From: an uncultured Clostridia bacterium
GTDB taxonomy: Bacteria > Bacillota > Clostridia > Christensenellales > Aristaeellaceae
NCBI GenBank assembly: GCA_934667105.1
Contig: CAKULG010000004.1
Location: 97,878 to 161,877 of the forward strand
Length of the DNA stretch: 64,000 bases
Reading direction: 5' to 3'
Shown here: positions 25,063 to 32,836 of the stretch, in pieces
How positions within the stretch are numbered: the stretch's first letter is position 1
Layout: every line of letters begins with the position of its first letter
Notes under the pieces: model-generated
The model's input: only the letters and a program-made list of their open reading frames with translations
Databases searched by the model: none
Told to the model about the DNA's origin: nothing
Position numbers and translations under genes: made by a program

Positions 25063-25542
25063 ATGAAAAAACTGATGGAAGAATTCAAGAAATTTGCGCT
25101 CAAGGGCAATGTGATCGATATGGCGGTTGGCGTGATGGTGGGCGGCGCGTTCAGTAAAATCGTCACCTCCCTGGTGAACGATCTGTTCATGCCGGTGCTT
25201 TCGCTGCTGACGGGCGGGCTGAACGTTTCCAGTTTGTTCATCCTGCTGGGCGCCCCCGCGGAGGGGCAGACCATCAACACCATCGACGAGGCCACGGCGG
25301 CGGGCATCGCCACGCTGAATTATGGAAATTTCATCCAGACCGTGATTGATTTCCTGCTGATCGCAGGCTGCATTTTCTTCTTTGTCAAGCTGGTTACCAA
25401 GCTGCATAAAAAGCCCGAGGCCGCCCCTGCGCCCGCGCCGCGGCTGTGCCCCTTCTGCTGCCAGCCTGTGGATGAAAAGGCCACCCGCTGCCCCCATTGC
25501 ACCAGCGAGCTGCCCGAGGAGCAGAAGGAAGAAAAGGCGTGA
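25063..25542 (+). CDS. mscL: Large-conductance mechanosensitive channel MscL with C-terminal zinc ribbon
   Basis: 159 residues; the channel opens under membrane tension to release solutes on osmotic downshock. The first helix FKKFALKGNVIDMAVGVMVG and the following AFSKIVTSLVNDLFMPVL are typical, and a second helix lies at about 90-110. The C-terminus adds a zinc-ribbon-like LCPFCCQPVDEKATRCPHC, beyond the E. coli length of 136; similar tails occur in some Firmicutes MscL. ATG 25063 is chosen because it begins the family sequence and AAGGGAG is ten bases ahead. The stop overlaps the next start (GTGA). Confidence 0.92.
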   Translation: MKKLMEEFKKFALKGNVIDMAVGVMVGGAFSKIVTSLVNDLFMPVLSLLTGGLNVSSLFILLGAPAEGQTINTIDEATAAGIATLNYGNFIQTVIDFLLIAGCIFFFVKLVTKLHKKPEAAPAPAPRLCPFCCQPVDEKATRCPHCTSELPEEQKEEKA

Positions 25543-26171
25543 AATACAGGCATTTTTTCTGGGATTTTGACGGCACGCTGTACGATACCTACGGCCGGGT
25601 GACGCGGGCCAACGAAAAGGCCATGGCGGATCTGGGCGTGACGCTGGAATACGACGTGCTGTACCGGGCGGTGAAGCGTTCTATTTTCTACGCCTGGGAG
25701 CTTTACGCCGCGCCCCGGGGCTTTGATTGGGATACCTATTTCGCCGCCTATCGCCGCCACGCGGATGAGGAAGGGCCCGAGAGCATGATGCCCTATCCCG
25801 GAACGGGAGAGGCCCTGGCGAAAATCGTGGCCCTGGGGGGGCGGAATTATCTTTACACCCATCGGGATAACGCCGCCTGGGACGCTCTGCGTCGGGAGGG
25901 GCTGGACGGCTTGTTCGCCGACGGCGTCACCAGCCAGAATCATTTTCCCTCCAAGCCCGCGCCCGACGCGCTGAATTATCTGGTGCAGAAGAACGGGCTG
26001 AACCGGGCGGAATGCCTGATGATCGGCGACCGGGATATTGACCTGGAGGCCGGGAAAAACGCGGGCATGGACGGCGCGCTGTTTGATCCCGAGGATTTCT
26101 ACGCCGATTATCCCGCCGCGCTCCGTTTCCACAGCATGGAAGAATTGGCCCAAGCGCTTGCAAAACAATAA
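25539..26171 (+). CDS. HAD-superfamily hydrolase (phosphoglycolate phosphatase-like)
   Basis: 210 residues, GTG start at 25539 overlapping the mscL stop. Motif I is FWDFDGTLYDTYG with both nucleophile aspartates, the helical cap follows, and motif IV is GDRDIDLEAGKNAGM. This is subfamily IA, as in PGP and pyrophosphatase-like enzymes; the substrate is undetermined. It is translationally coupled to mscL, but no functional link is obvious. Confidence 0.82.
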   Translation: MKYRHFFWDFDGTLYDTYGRVTRANEKAMADLGVTLEYDVLYRAVKRSIFYAWELYAAPRGFDWDTYFAAYRRHADEEGPESMMPYPGTGEALAKIVALGGRNYLYTHRDNAAWDALRREGLDGLFADGVTSQNHFPSKPAPDALNYLVQKNGLNRAECLMIGDRDIDLEAGKNAGMDGALFDPEDFYADYPAALRFHSMEELAQALAKQ

Positions 26172-26223
26172 AAAAAAACGGGCGGCGAAAATGCGGCCCA
26201 ATAATGAGGGAAGAAGACTATTT

Positions 26224-26862
26224 ATGATGAAAACAAGGGAAGAAATTAAGCTGGCAGCCAAGGGACGCCTGGCGGAGAACCGGGGCAACTGCATCGGCGT
26301 GTATCTGTTAACCGTGATTGTAGGCAGCGCGGTGGGTGCGATTACGGCAGGCGTGGGCGCGCTGCTGCTGATGCCGGTTGTGATTATCGCTGGAAACGGC
26401 TTCTTCACGGCGGTATACCATGGCGAAAACCGCACGGTAAGCGATTGGTTTGGCTCCATGTTCGATAATTATCCCCGCAAGCTGGGCGGCTATTTGTGGA
26501 GCGGGCTCTGGACGGCGCTGTGGAGCATGCTGTTTTTCATTCCCGGCGTAGTAAAGGCGCTGGCCTATTCCATGGCCCCCTATATTCTGGCGGATTGCCC
26601 GGAGGTTGGGACCAAGGACGCGCTGCGGCTTTCCATCCGCATGACTAACGGCTATAAGATGGATTTGTTCGTGGCGGCGCTGAGCTTCCTGGGCTGGGAG
26701 CTTCTCTCTGCCTTCACCTGCGGCATTCTGGAAATCCTGTTTGTGGGCCCCTATCGGGAAATCACCTTCGGCGGTATCTATGAGGAGTTGAAGCGCAACG
26801 CCCTGGAAAACGGCGTGATCGATCAGGCCGAGCTGGAAGGCGGCACGGTTCGCTATCAATAA
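26224..26862 (+). CDS. DUF975-family membrane protein
   Basis: 212 residues. The N-terminal MKTREEIKLAAKGRL followed by a helix (GVYLLTVIVGSAVGAI), with later KALAYSMAPYILADCPE and ALRLSIRMTNGYKMDLFV, is the recognised DUF975 pattern. I see about four hydrophobic segments. The function of the family is unknown. Starts at 26224 or 26227 are both possible; a GGAAGA element is just upstream. It is convergent with pheT, with a shared terminator between. Confidence 0.8.
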   Translation: MMKTREEIKLAAKGRLAENRGNCIGVYLLTVIVGSAVGAITAGVGALLLMPVVIIAGNGFFTAVYHGENRTVSDWFGSMFDNYPRKLGGYLWSGLWTALWSMLFFIPGVVKALAYSMAPYILADCPEVGTKDALRLSIRMTNGYKMDLFVAALSFLGWELLSAFTCGILEILFVGPYREITFGGIYEELKRNALENGVIDQAELEGGTVRYQ

Positions 26863-26881
26863 GCCGAAAAACTGTATAAAT

Positions 26882-26930
26882 GCGGGAGGCAGTCTTGGGT
26901 TTTCCAAGACTGCCTCCCTGCAATTTACAT
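26882..26930. terminator. Bidirectional terminator between DUF975 gene and pheT
   Basis: GGGAGGCAGTCTTGG (26884-26898) and CCAAGACTGCCTCCC (26904-26918) pair perfectly over 15 bases with a five-base loop. T-rich stretches on either side are only moderate. Confidence 0.7.
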
Positions 26931-26941
26931 TCTTTTCACCC

Positions 26942-29332
26942 TCAGGCGCGAAGCAGTGCGCCGAATTTCTCCTTGCTGATTTTCAGCGCCTTGTCGGTCA
27001 GCCGGGTGATTTCCTCCACGGTCAGGGTGTGATCAGCCGCGCGGAAGGTGAGGGAGAAGGCCACGGATTTATTCCCCAGGCCGATCTGCGCGCCCCGGAA
27101 CACATCGAACATACGGATATCCTCCAGCATGGGGCCGCAGCCGGCGCGCAGCGCCTCCATCAGCGGGCCCACCTGCTGCCCTTCGGGCATTACCAGCGCC
27201 AGATCGCGGGTGACGGCGGGGAAACGGGCGATGGATTTCACTGTACCCATGGGCGTGCTGTGGGTGAAGAAGACGGGCAGATTCACCTGGGCCACATACA
27301 CCCGGCCGGAAAGATCAAAGCGCTCCGCCGCATCGGGATGCACTTCGCCCAGCACGGCCAGCACCTCGTCTCCCGCCAGCAGCGCGGCCCGGCGGCCGGG
27401 ATGCAGATAGCTTTCCTCGCAGGAGGCGATGCGATACGCCACCCCCGCCCGGACGCACAGCGCCTCGATCACGCCCCGCAGGGCGTAGAAATCCGCGTCG
27501 CCATACATGCCCAGCGCCAGTGCCGGGCTTTCCATGGGCAGGCCCTCCGCCGTGCGGTGGTTAGCGTCGTAAATCGTGCCCATTTCATAAAGACGGCCGT
27601 TTTCATTGCCGTTCTTGATATTGGTGGACAGCGTTTTCAGCAGGCCGCACAGCAGTGTGGTGCGCATGCAGGCGGTATCCTCGCCCAGGGGGTTGCGAAC
27701 CATCAGCGGCTTGTTCCGGGGGTCGTCCTGGGGCAGGCCCAGCATTTCAATGGATTTTTGAGAAATGAAGGAGAAAGTCATGCTTTCATAGAAGCCCATG
27801 CCCGTCAACTCCCGGCGCAGTTCCCGCTGGCGCAGGGCCTTTTCATTCAGCCCGCCCCGGGGATTTTCGCCCCGCAGATGGGTGATGGGGATGCGGTCGT
27901 AGCCCGCATAACGCAGTACTTCCTCGCAGATATCCGCTTCCTGCTCGATATCCTGGCGGAAGGCGGGGGCGGTGACGGTCATTTCATCGCCGTTGCGCGT
28001 CACGGTGAATTGCAGCTTTTCCAGAATGCGGGTCATTTCCTCCGGCGCGATTTCCACGCCTGCGCGGCTGGCAATGCGGCGGCAGGAAACGGTGAGCGTG
28101 GCGGGGGTGATGGGGGCGGGATACAGATCAATCACGCCGGACACCACGTCCCCCGCGTCCAATTCATTCACCATCTGGCAGGCGCGGTTCAGCGCTTCCA
28201 TGACCGTGGCGGGGGAAACGCCCCGCTCGAAATGGCCGGAGGCTTCCGTGCGGATGCCCAGGGCGCGGGAGGTGACGCGGATGGAGGCGCGGTCGAAAGC
28301 GGCGCATTCAAAGAGGATATCATGGGTTTCCTCGGTGATTTCGCTTTCCTCGCCGCCCATGATGCCCGCCAGGCCGGTGGGGCCCTGCTCGTCGCAGATC
28401 ATCAGCGCGGATTCGGGCAGATCGTATTTTTTGCCGTCCAGGGTGGTGAGGCTTTCGCCCGGGCGCGCCCGGCGCACGATGATGTGGCCGCCCCGCACCT
28501 TGCTCAAATCAAAGGCGTGCATGGGATGGCCCGTTTCCAGCATGATGAAATTGGTGATATCCACCACGTTGTTAATTGAGCGCATGCCCGCCGCATGGAG
28601 ATACTGGCGCATCCAGGCGGGGGAGGGGGCGACGCGCACATTGCGGATCACTCGGGCGGCGTACCGGGGGCACAGTTCGCTTTCCTCCACATCCACCCGG
28701 GCGTAATTATGAATATCGCCGCCCGCTTCCTGCACATGGATTTCCGGCAGGTTCAGCGCCGTTCCCATGGCGGCGGCGGTTTCCCGGGCCACGCCCCAGA
28801 CGCTGAGGCAATCGGGCCGGTTGGCCAGAATTTCAAAATCGATAACGGTGTCGTCCAGGCCGAAAATCTTGCGCACATCCGTGCCCAGGGGGTAATCCTC
28901 CTGGAAGATCAGCAGCCCCGCGTCGCCCACGGAGGGGTACAGCTCTACCGGAACGCCCATTTCCGGACCGGAGCAGAGCATGCCGCAGCTTTCCACGCCC
29001 CGCAGCTTGCCTTTTTTAATCACGACGCCGCCGGGCAGCCGGGCCCCGATCTTGGCCACGGGCACCAGCAGGCCCTCCTTCACATTGGGCGCGCCGCAGA
29101 CGATTTGCAGCGGCTCGCCCTCGCCCACATCCACCGTGCAGACGTGGAGATGATCGCTGTTTTCATGGGCGGCGCAGGTGAGCACCCGGCCTACCACCAC
29201 GTTTTCCAGCGCATCGCCCAGATATTCCGTGCCCTCCACGCCGGTGCCCGTCATAATCATGCGGCTTTCATATTCCGCGGCGGTCATGGGAATATCCGCA
29301 TACCGCTTCAGCCAATTCATGGATACTTTCAT
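26942..29332 (-). CDS. pheT: Phenylalanine--tRNA ligase beta subunit
   Basis: 796 residues, full length. Domains in order: N-terminal tRNA-binding OB fold (LENVVVGRVLTCAAHENSDH, about 40-150), B3/B4 editing domain (about 210-390), B5 domain (about 405-475), catalytic-like core, and a C-terminal anticodon-binding FDX-ACB domain ending with DKALKISKEKFGALLR. It pairs with PheS as an alpha2-beta2 enzyme that charges tRNA-Phe and edits Tyr-tRNA-Phe. GGGAGGA lies six bases before the start. It is downstream of pheS under the T-box at 30472-30741. Confidence 0.96.
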   Translation of the reverse strand: MKVSMNWLKRYADIPMTAAEYESRMIMTGTGVEGTEYLGDALENVVVGRVLTCAAHENSDHLHVCTVDVGEGEPLQIVCGAPNVKEGLLVPVAKIGARLPGGVVIKKGKLRGVESCGMLCSGPEMGVPVELYPSVGDAGLLIFQEDYPLGTDVRKIFGLDDTVIDFEILANRPDCLSVWGVARETAAAMGTALNLPEIHVQEAGGDIHNYARVDVEESELCPRYAARVIRNVRVAPSPAWMRQYLHAAGMRSINNVVDITNFIMLETGHPMHAFDLSKVRGGHIIVRRARPGESLTTLDGKKYDLPESALMICDEQGPTGLAGIMGGEESEITEETHDILFECAAFDRASIRVTSRALGIRTEASGHFERGVSPATVMEALNRACQMVNELDAGDVVSGVIDLYPAPITPATLTVSCRRIASRAGVEIAPEEMTRILEKLQFTVTRNGDEMTVTAPAFRQDIEQEADICEEVLRYAGYDRIPITHLRGENPRGGLNEKALRQRELRRELTGMGFYESMTFSFISQKSIEMLGLPQDDPRNKPLMVRNPLGEDTACMRTTLLCGLLKTLSTNIKNGNENGRLYEMGTIYDANHRTAEGLPMESPALALGMYGDADFYALRGVIEALCVRAGVAYRIASCEESYLHPGRRAALLAGDEVLAVLGEVHPDAAERFDLSGRVYVAQVNLPVFFTHSTPMGTVKSIARFPAVTRDLALVMPEGQQVGPLMEALRAGCGPMLEDIRMFDVFRGAQIGLGNKSVAFSLTFRAADHTLTVEEITRLTDKALKISKEKFGALLRA

Positions 29333-29427
29333 TTTATTTCCTCCCGTCCTGGGGAAGCAGGGGGCGCTTCGCCCGCCCCATCGGCGCTTCCCGCAGCCTG
29401 TTCAAAGCGTAATAGGCCTTTTTCGCC

Positions 29428-30456
29428 TTATCGGAACTGCTTGAGGAAGCGCAGATCGCCCTCGTAAAGCAGGCGCATATCCTTAATGCCGTAGCGCAGC
29501 ATGGTGATGCGCTCCAGGCCGATGCCAAAGGCAAAGCCGGAATACACCTTGGAATCAATGCCGCATAGCTCCAGCACCTTGGGATTCACCATGCCGCAGC
29601 CCAGCACCTCGATCCAGCCCGTGCCCTTGCACACCTTGCAGCCCTTGCCGTGGCAATTGAAGCAGGTCAGGTCCACCTCGGCGGAGGGCTCGGTGAAGGG
29701 GAAGAAGGAGGGGCGGAAGCGCACCTCGATATCCTCGCCATAGAGCTTCTTGGCGAAGGTATCCAGCGTGCCCTTCAGATCGCCCATGGTGACGTCCTTA
29801 TCGATGACCAGGCCCTCGATCTGGTGGAAAACGGGGCTGTGGGTGGCGTCCACCTCGTCGGCCCGGAACACCCGGCCGGGGCACACAATGCGGATGGGGG
29901 GCTTATGCGTGAGCATGGTGCGCGCCTGCACGGGGGAGGTGTGGGTGCGCAGCATGATGTTATCGTCGATATAGAAGGTATCCTGCGCGTCCCGGGCGGG
30001 GTGATTCTTGGGCAGGTTCAGCAATTCGAAGTTGTAGTGATCCAACTCCACCTCGGGGCCTTCCACCACCTCGTAGCCCAAGCCCTCAAAGCAGGAAAGC
30101 ACCTCGTCCAGCACCAGTTGAATGGGATGCTCCGCACCCATGAGGGGCAGATCCCGGGGCTCGGTCACATCGATGGCTTCCTTTGCCAGGCGCGCCTCCT
30201 TTTCCCGGGCGGCCAGCTCCCGCTGCTTTTCATCCAGCAGCCGGGTCAGCCGCTCCCGCGCGTCGTTAATCAGTTGGCCCGCCTTGGGCCGCTCCTCGGG
30301 GCTCAATTGCCCCATGCCCCGCAGCAGGGCGGTCAGGCTGCCCTTCTTGCCCAGCACCCGCACCCGCAGCGCCTCCAGCGGCGGCATAGCGTTGGTCTGG
30401 GCCAATTCGTTGCGCAATTCCTCGCTGATCTGGGCCAGGTTTTCCCGGATATCCAT
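29428..30456 (-). CDS. pheS: Phenylalanine--tRNA ligase alpha subunit
   Basis: 342 residues. An N-terminal coiled coil (about 1-90) is followed by the class II catalytic core: motif 2 PGRVFRADEVDATHSPVFHQ, then FPFTEPSAEVDL, and motif 3 FGIGLERITML. The ATG at 30456 has GGGAGGA at optimal distance; a TTG codon directly before it would be a weaker start. The cysteine set CFNCHGKGCKVCKGTGW may form a metal site. The 95-base gap to pheT contains a GGGAAGC/GCTTCCC inverted repeat. Confidence 0.96.
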   Translation of the reverse strand: MDIRENLAQISEELRNELAQTNAMPPLEALRVRVLGKKGSLTALLRGMGQLSPEERPKAGQLINDARERLTRLLDEKQRELAAREKEARLAKEAIDVTEPRDLPLMGAEHPIQLVLDEVLSCFEGLGYEVVEGPEVELDHYNFELLNLPKNHPARDAQDTFYIDDNIMLRTHTSPVQARTMLTHKPPIRIVCPGRVFRADEVDATHSPVFHQIEGLVIDKDVTMGDLKGTLDTFAKKLYGEDIEVRFRPSFFPFTEPSAEVDLTCFNCHGKGCKVCKGTGWIEVLGCGMVNPKVLELCGIDSKVYSGFAFGIGLERITMLRYGIKDMRLLYEGDLRFLKQFR

Positions 30457-30471
30457 CAATCATTCCTCCCA

Positions 30472-30741
30472 ATCAAAAACGCCCCATGGCGTTCATTCCA
30501 TGGGGCGTGAAGTTGCTCACGCGGTACCACCCAATTCAGCAATGCCCCTTGCATTGCCCTCCTTGCGCCCCTAACGCGGGCGAACGGCGGCGCTTACCGC
30601 CGGGCGCATCCAGGCGCGCCGGTTTTTGGTGCCGCGGCTCCGGAGCGAATGCCCTCTCGTTTCCCGAACGGCTTCCAGCCGATGGCCGTTCTTCTCTTGC
30701 GGGGCGCGATGGATGAGGGGTTGTTCTCCTTCACAGCCGAT
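30472..30741 (-). promoter_or_regulatory. T-box leader of pheST (Phe-sensing)
   Basis: Reading the minus strand, GGGTGGTACCGCG (30532-30520), the T-box sequence that binds the tRNA acceptor end, precedes a strong terminator: CGCCCCATGG, 8 bases, CCATGGGGCG, then TTTTTGATTG. A structured Stem I region occupies the first half. A candidate specifier codon TTC is at 30649-30647; it sits in the same context (codon then a CTCCGGAG-like stretch) as ATC in the ileS leader. Uncharged tRNA-Phe should stabilise the antiterminator and turn pheST on. The specifier is inferred. Confidence 0.9.
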
Positions 30742-30747
30742 GCACGC

Positions 30748-30777
30748 ATTATAGCACGCGAGGCGGAAGCCTGTCAA
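30748..30777 (-). promoter_or_regulatory. Predicted promoter of pheST leader
   Basis: Minus strand: TTGACA (30777-30772), 18 bases, TATAAT (30753-30748) with extended -10 TGC. A consensus-quality promoter just ahead of the T-box. Confidence 0.75.
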
Positions 30778-30818
30778 GCGCTGGGCGCAGATAATCGCCC
30801 GCCGGGGGAGAAAATGCT

Positions 30819-32033
30819 TCAGCCCTTGGCCGTGCGGCGGCCGCTGTTGATCCGGGGCAGCGGCACGGTGAGCATGGCGGCGGCGGAGCGGCCCCGGGTC
30901 ACATTCAGCACCAGGGCCACGCCCGCGACGTTGGTGATGAAATTGGAGCCGCCATAGCTGACAAAGGGCAGCGGGATGCCGGTGATGGGCATATAGCCAA
31001 TATCCATGGCCACGTTTTCAAAGATGTGAAATAGCAGCATGGCCATCACGCCGATAATCACCAGCTGGCCGAATTTATCATTGGTGAAGCGCGCCAGATA
31101 CAGCATGCGCACGATGATGAACAGATACACCAGCAGCACAGCGACGCAGCCCACAAAGCCGAAGGATTCGGCCACCACGGTGAAAATTGCGTCGGTGGAG
31201 CTTTCGGGCACATAGCCCAGCGACGTGCAGGAGCCCTCCACAAAGGTGCCGATGCCCGTCATGCCGCCCCGGCCGATAACCTCCTGGCAGCGCAGCAGCT
31301 GATAACCGCCCGTCTGGAAGTATTTGCTGGGATCCAGGAAGGCCAGCAGGCGCAGAATACGGTAATCCGGGTCGTCGGCCATCAGGCCGTAGGCCACCAC
31401 CACGCCGATGCCCACCGCGCCCACGGCGGCTATGCCCAGAATGATGCGCAGATCCACCCCGGCGAAATAGATCATCACCAGGAACATGAACAGAATCACC
31501 AGCACCGAGCCTGTTTCACCCTGAAGCAGCACCACCGCCGAGGGAATTCCCACGCCGACGAGCACCCGGAAAAATTCCTTCATATTGCCCATGGGCTTTT
31601 CACTGCGGGATAATTGCCGGGCCAGCATCAGCAGCACGCCCAGCTTGGCGAATTCGCAGGGCTGAATGGAGCGGCCCAGAATGGTGGATTTCAGCCAGCC
31701 CTTCAGGCCGTTGGAAACCTGGCCCGCCACCAGCGTGACCACCAGCAGCCCCAGCACCGCCATATAGGCCAGCCGGGCCCGGGCCTTATAAATTTCCGTT
31801 GGAATGGCCATGATTACGCCGATGACCACAGGGGATACCATCAGGAAGATGGATTGCCACATGCCCGAGCGCGAGCTGAGAATTTTGTTCAGCAGCGGCT
31901 GATCGCCGTTGACCGACGCATCGTAGGTGGCCATGGTGATGCACAGAATGCCCAGGGCGGCCAGGGCGTAAACGGCCACCAACAGCGGCCAATCAAAGTG
32001 CGCCTGAGAGCGGCGGCGGGTTTCGTTCATCAT
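30819..32033 (-). CDS. rodA: Rod-shape SEDS glycosyltransferase RodA
   Basis: 404 residues with about ten hydrophobic helices. SEDS family landmarks are visible: LKSTILGRSIQPCEFAKLG, LLQGETGSVLVIL and TGIPLPFVSYGGSN. The usual PEKHTDFIFA is PESSTDAIFT, a mild deviation. RodA polymerises glycan from lipid II together with PBP2 (mrdA, two genes upstream), so the pairing supports RodA rather than FtsW. The start at 32033 has AAAGGAGG nine bases ahead and overlaps the minD stop. It is the last gene of the maf-mre operon. Confidence 0.9.
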   Translation of the reverse strand: MMNETRRRSQAHFDWPLLVAVYALAALGILCITMATYDASVNGDQPLLNKILSSRSGMWQSIFLMVSPVVIGVIMAIPTEIYKARARLAYMAVLGLLVVTLVAGQVSNGLKGWLKSTILGRSIQPCEFAKLGVLLMLARQLSRSEKPMGNMKEFFRVLVGVGIPSAVVLLQGETGSVLVILFMFLVMIYFAGVDLRIILGIAAVGAVGIGVVVAYGLMADDPDYRILRLLAFLDPSKYFQTGGYQLLRCQEVIGRGGMTGIGTFVEGSCTSLGYVPESSTDAIFTVVAESFGFVGCVAVLLVYLFIIVRMLYLARFTNDKFGQLVIIGVMAMLLFHIFENVAMDIGYMPITGIPLPFVSYGGSNFITNVAGVALVLNVTRGRSAAAMLTVPLPRINSGRRTAKG

Positions 32034-32821
32034 ACGGGATCGCCTCCTTTCCTGAAAAAGCGAAGAAACGCGCGGGGCGCGTCGTTGGGCAAGGGCACAT
32101 CCGCCCCCAGCAGCCGGGCGGCGATATTCTCAATGGCCTGGGCCACTTGCTTATCGCCGCAATCCAGCGCGGTTTTATGCGAAAGCAGCGCGCGGTAAAT
32201 TTCGGGGGATTCGGGCAGCACGCCCATCAGCGGCAGATCCAGCGCCGCGGCCAGGGCGGCGGGGGGCGTCATTTCGCCCCGGCGTATCAGGCGGCGGTTC
32301 ACACGGTTGAAAATGATTCCAGGGTGCATTTCTCCCCGCTCGGCCAGCAGCGCGGCCAGCCGCTCCGCATCCCGGACGGACACGTCGTCCGGTGTGGCCA
32401 CCAGGATGGATTTTCCCGCCGTGCCCAGCAGGTTTTTGAGCCCCCGACCAATGCCGGCGGGCGCGTCGATGAGCAGAATATCCTGCCGGTCGGAGAGGCG
32501 CTTCACCACCCGGAGAAAATCCTTTTCCTTGATATCCGAGGGGCGCAGCAGCTGCGGCGCGGCCAGCAGGGAAAGCCGGGGCAGGGCGGCGGGGGAAACC
32601 AGCGCCTTTTCGGGGGCGCAATGATTTTCCAGCAGATCGCCCAGATCGAAAACCACCCGGTCCTGAAGGCCCAGCATCAGATCGGCGCAGCGCAGGCCGA
32701 TATCGCCGTCCAGCAGCGTTGTTTTCAGGCCCTTGCGGGCGTAATGCACCGCCAGGGAGGAGGACAGCGTGCTTTTCCCCACGCCGCCCTTGCCGGACAT
32801 CAGCACAAATATGCGTGCCAT
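32030..32821 (-). CDS. minD: MinD-family ATPase
   Basis: 263 residues. Deviant Walker A KGGVGKST (11-18), MLGLQDRVVFDLGDLL, LLIDAPAGIG (switch II) and IFNRVNRR match MinD. The C-terminal FLRFFRKGG could be the short amphipathic membrane helix. In Clostridia this gene usually neighbours minC and minE; here it lies between mrdA and rodA with neither partner in view. MinD places the septum by recruiting MinC to the membrane, so a different partner or distant minC/minE genes are needed. It is 15 bases after mrdA and overlaps rodA. Confidence 0.85.
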   Translation of the reverse strand: MARIFVLMSGKGGVGKSTLSSSLAVHYARKGLKTTLLDGDIGLRCADLMLGLQDRVVFDLGDLLENHCAPEKALVSPAALPRLSLLAAPQLLRPSDIKEKDFLRVVKRLSDRQDILLIDAPAGIGRGLKNLLGTAGKSILVATPDDVSVRDAERLAALLAERGEMHPGIIFNRVNRRLIRRGEMTPPAALAAALDLPLMGVLPESPEIYRALLSHKTALDCGDKQVAQAIENIAARLLGADVPLPNDAPRAFLRFFRKGGDPV

Positions 32822-32836
32822 CGTTTTCTCCTTCCG

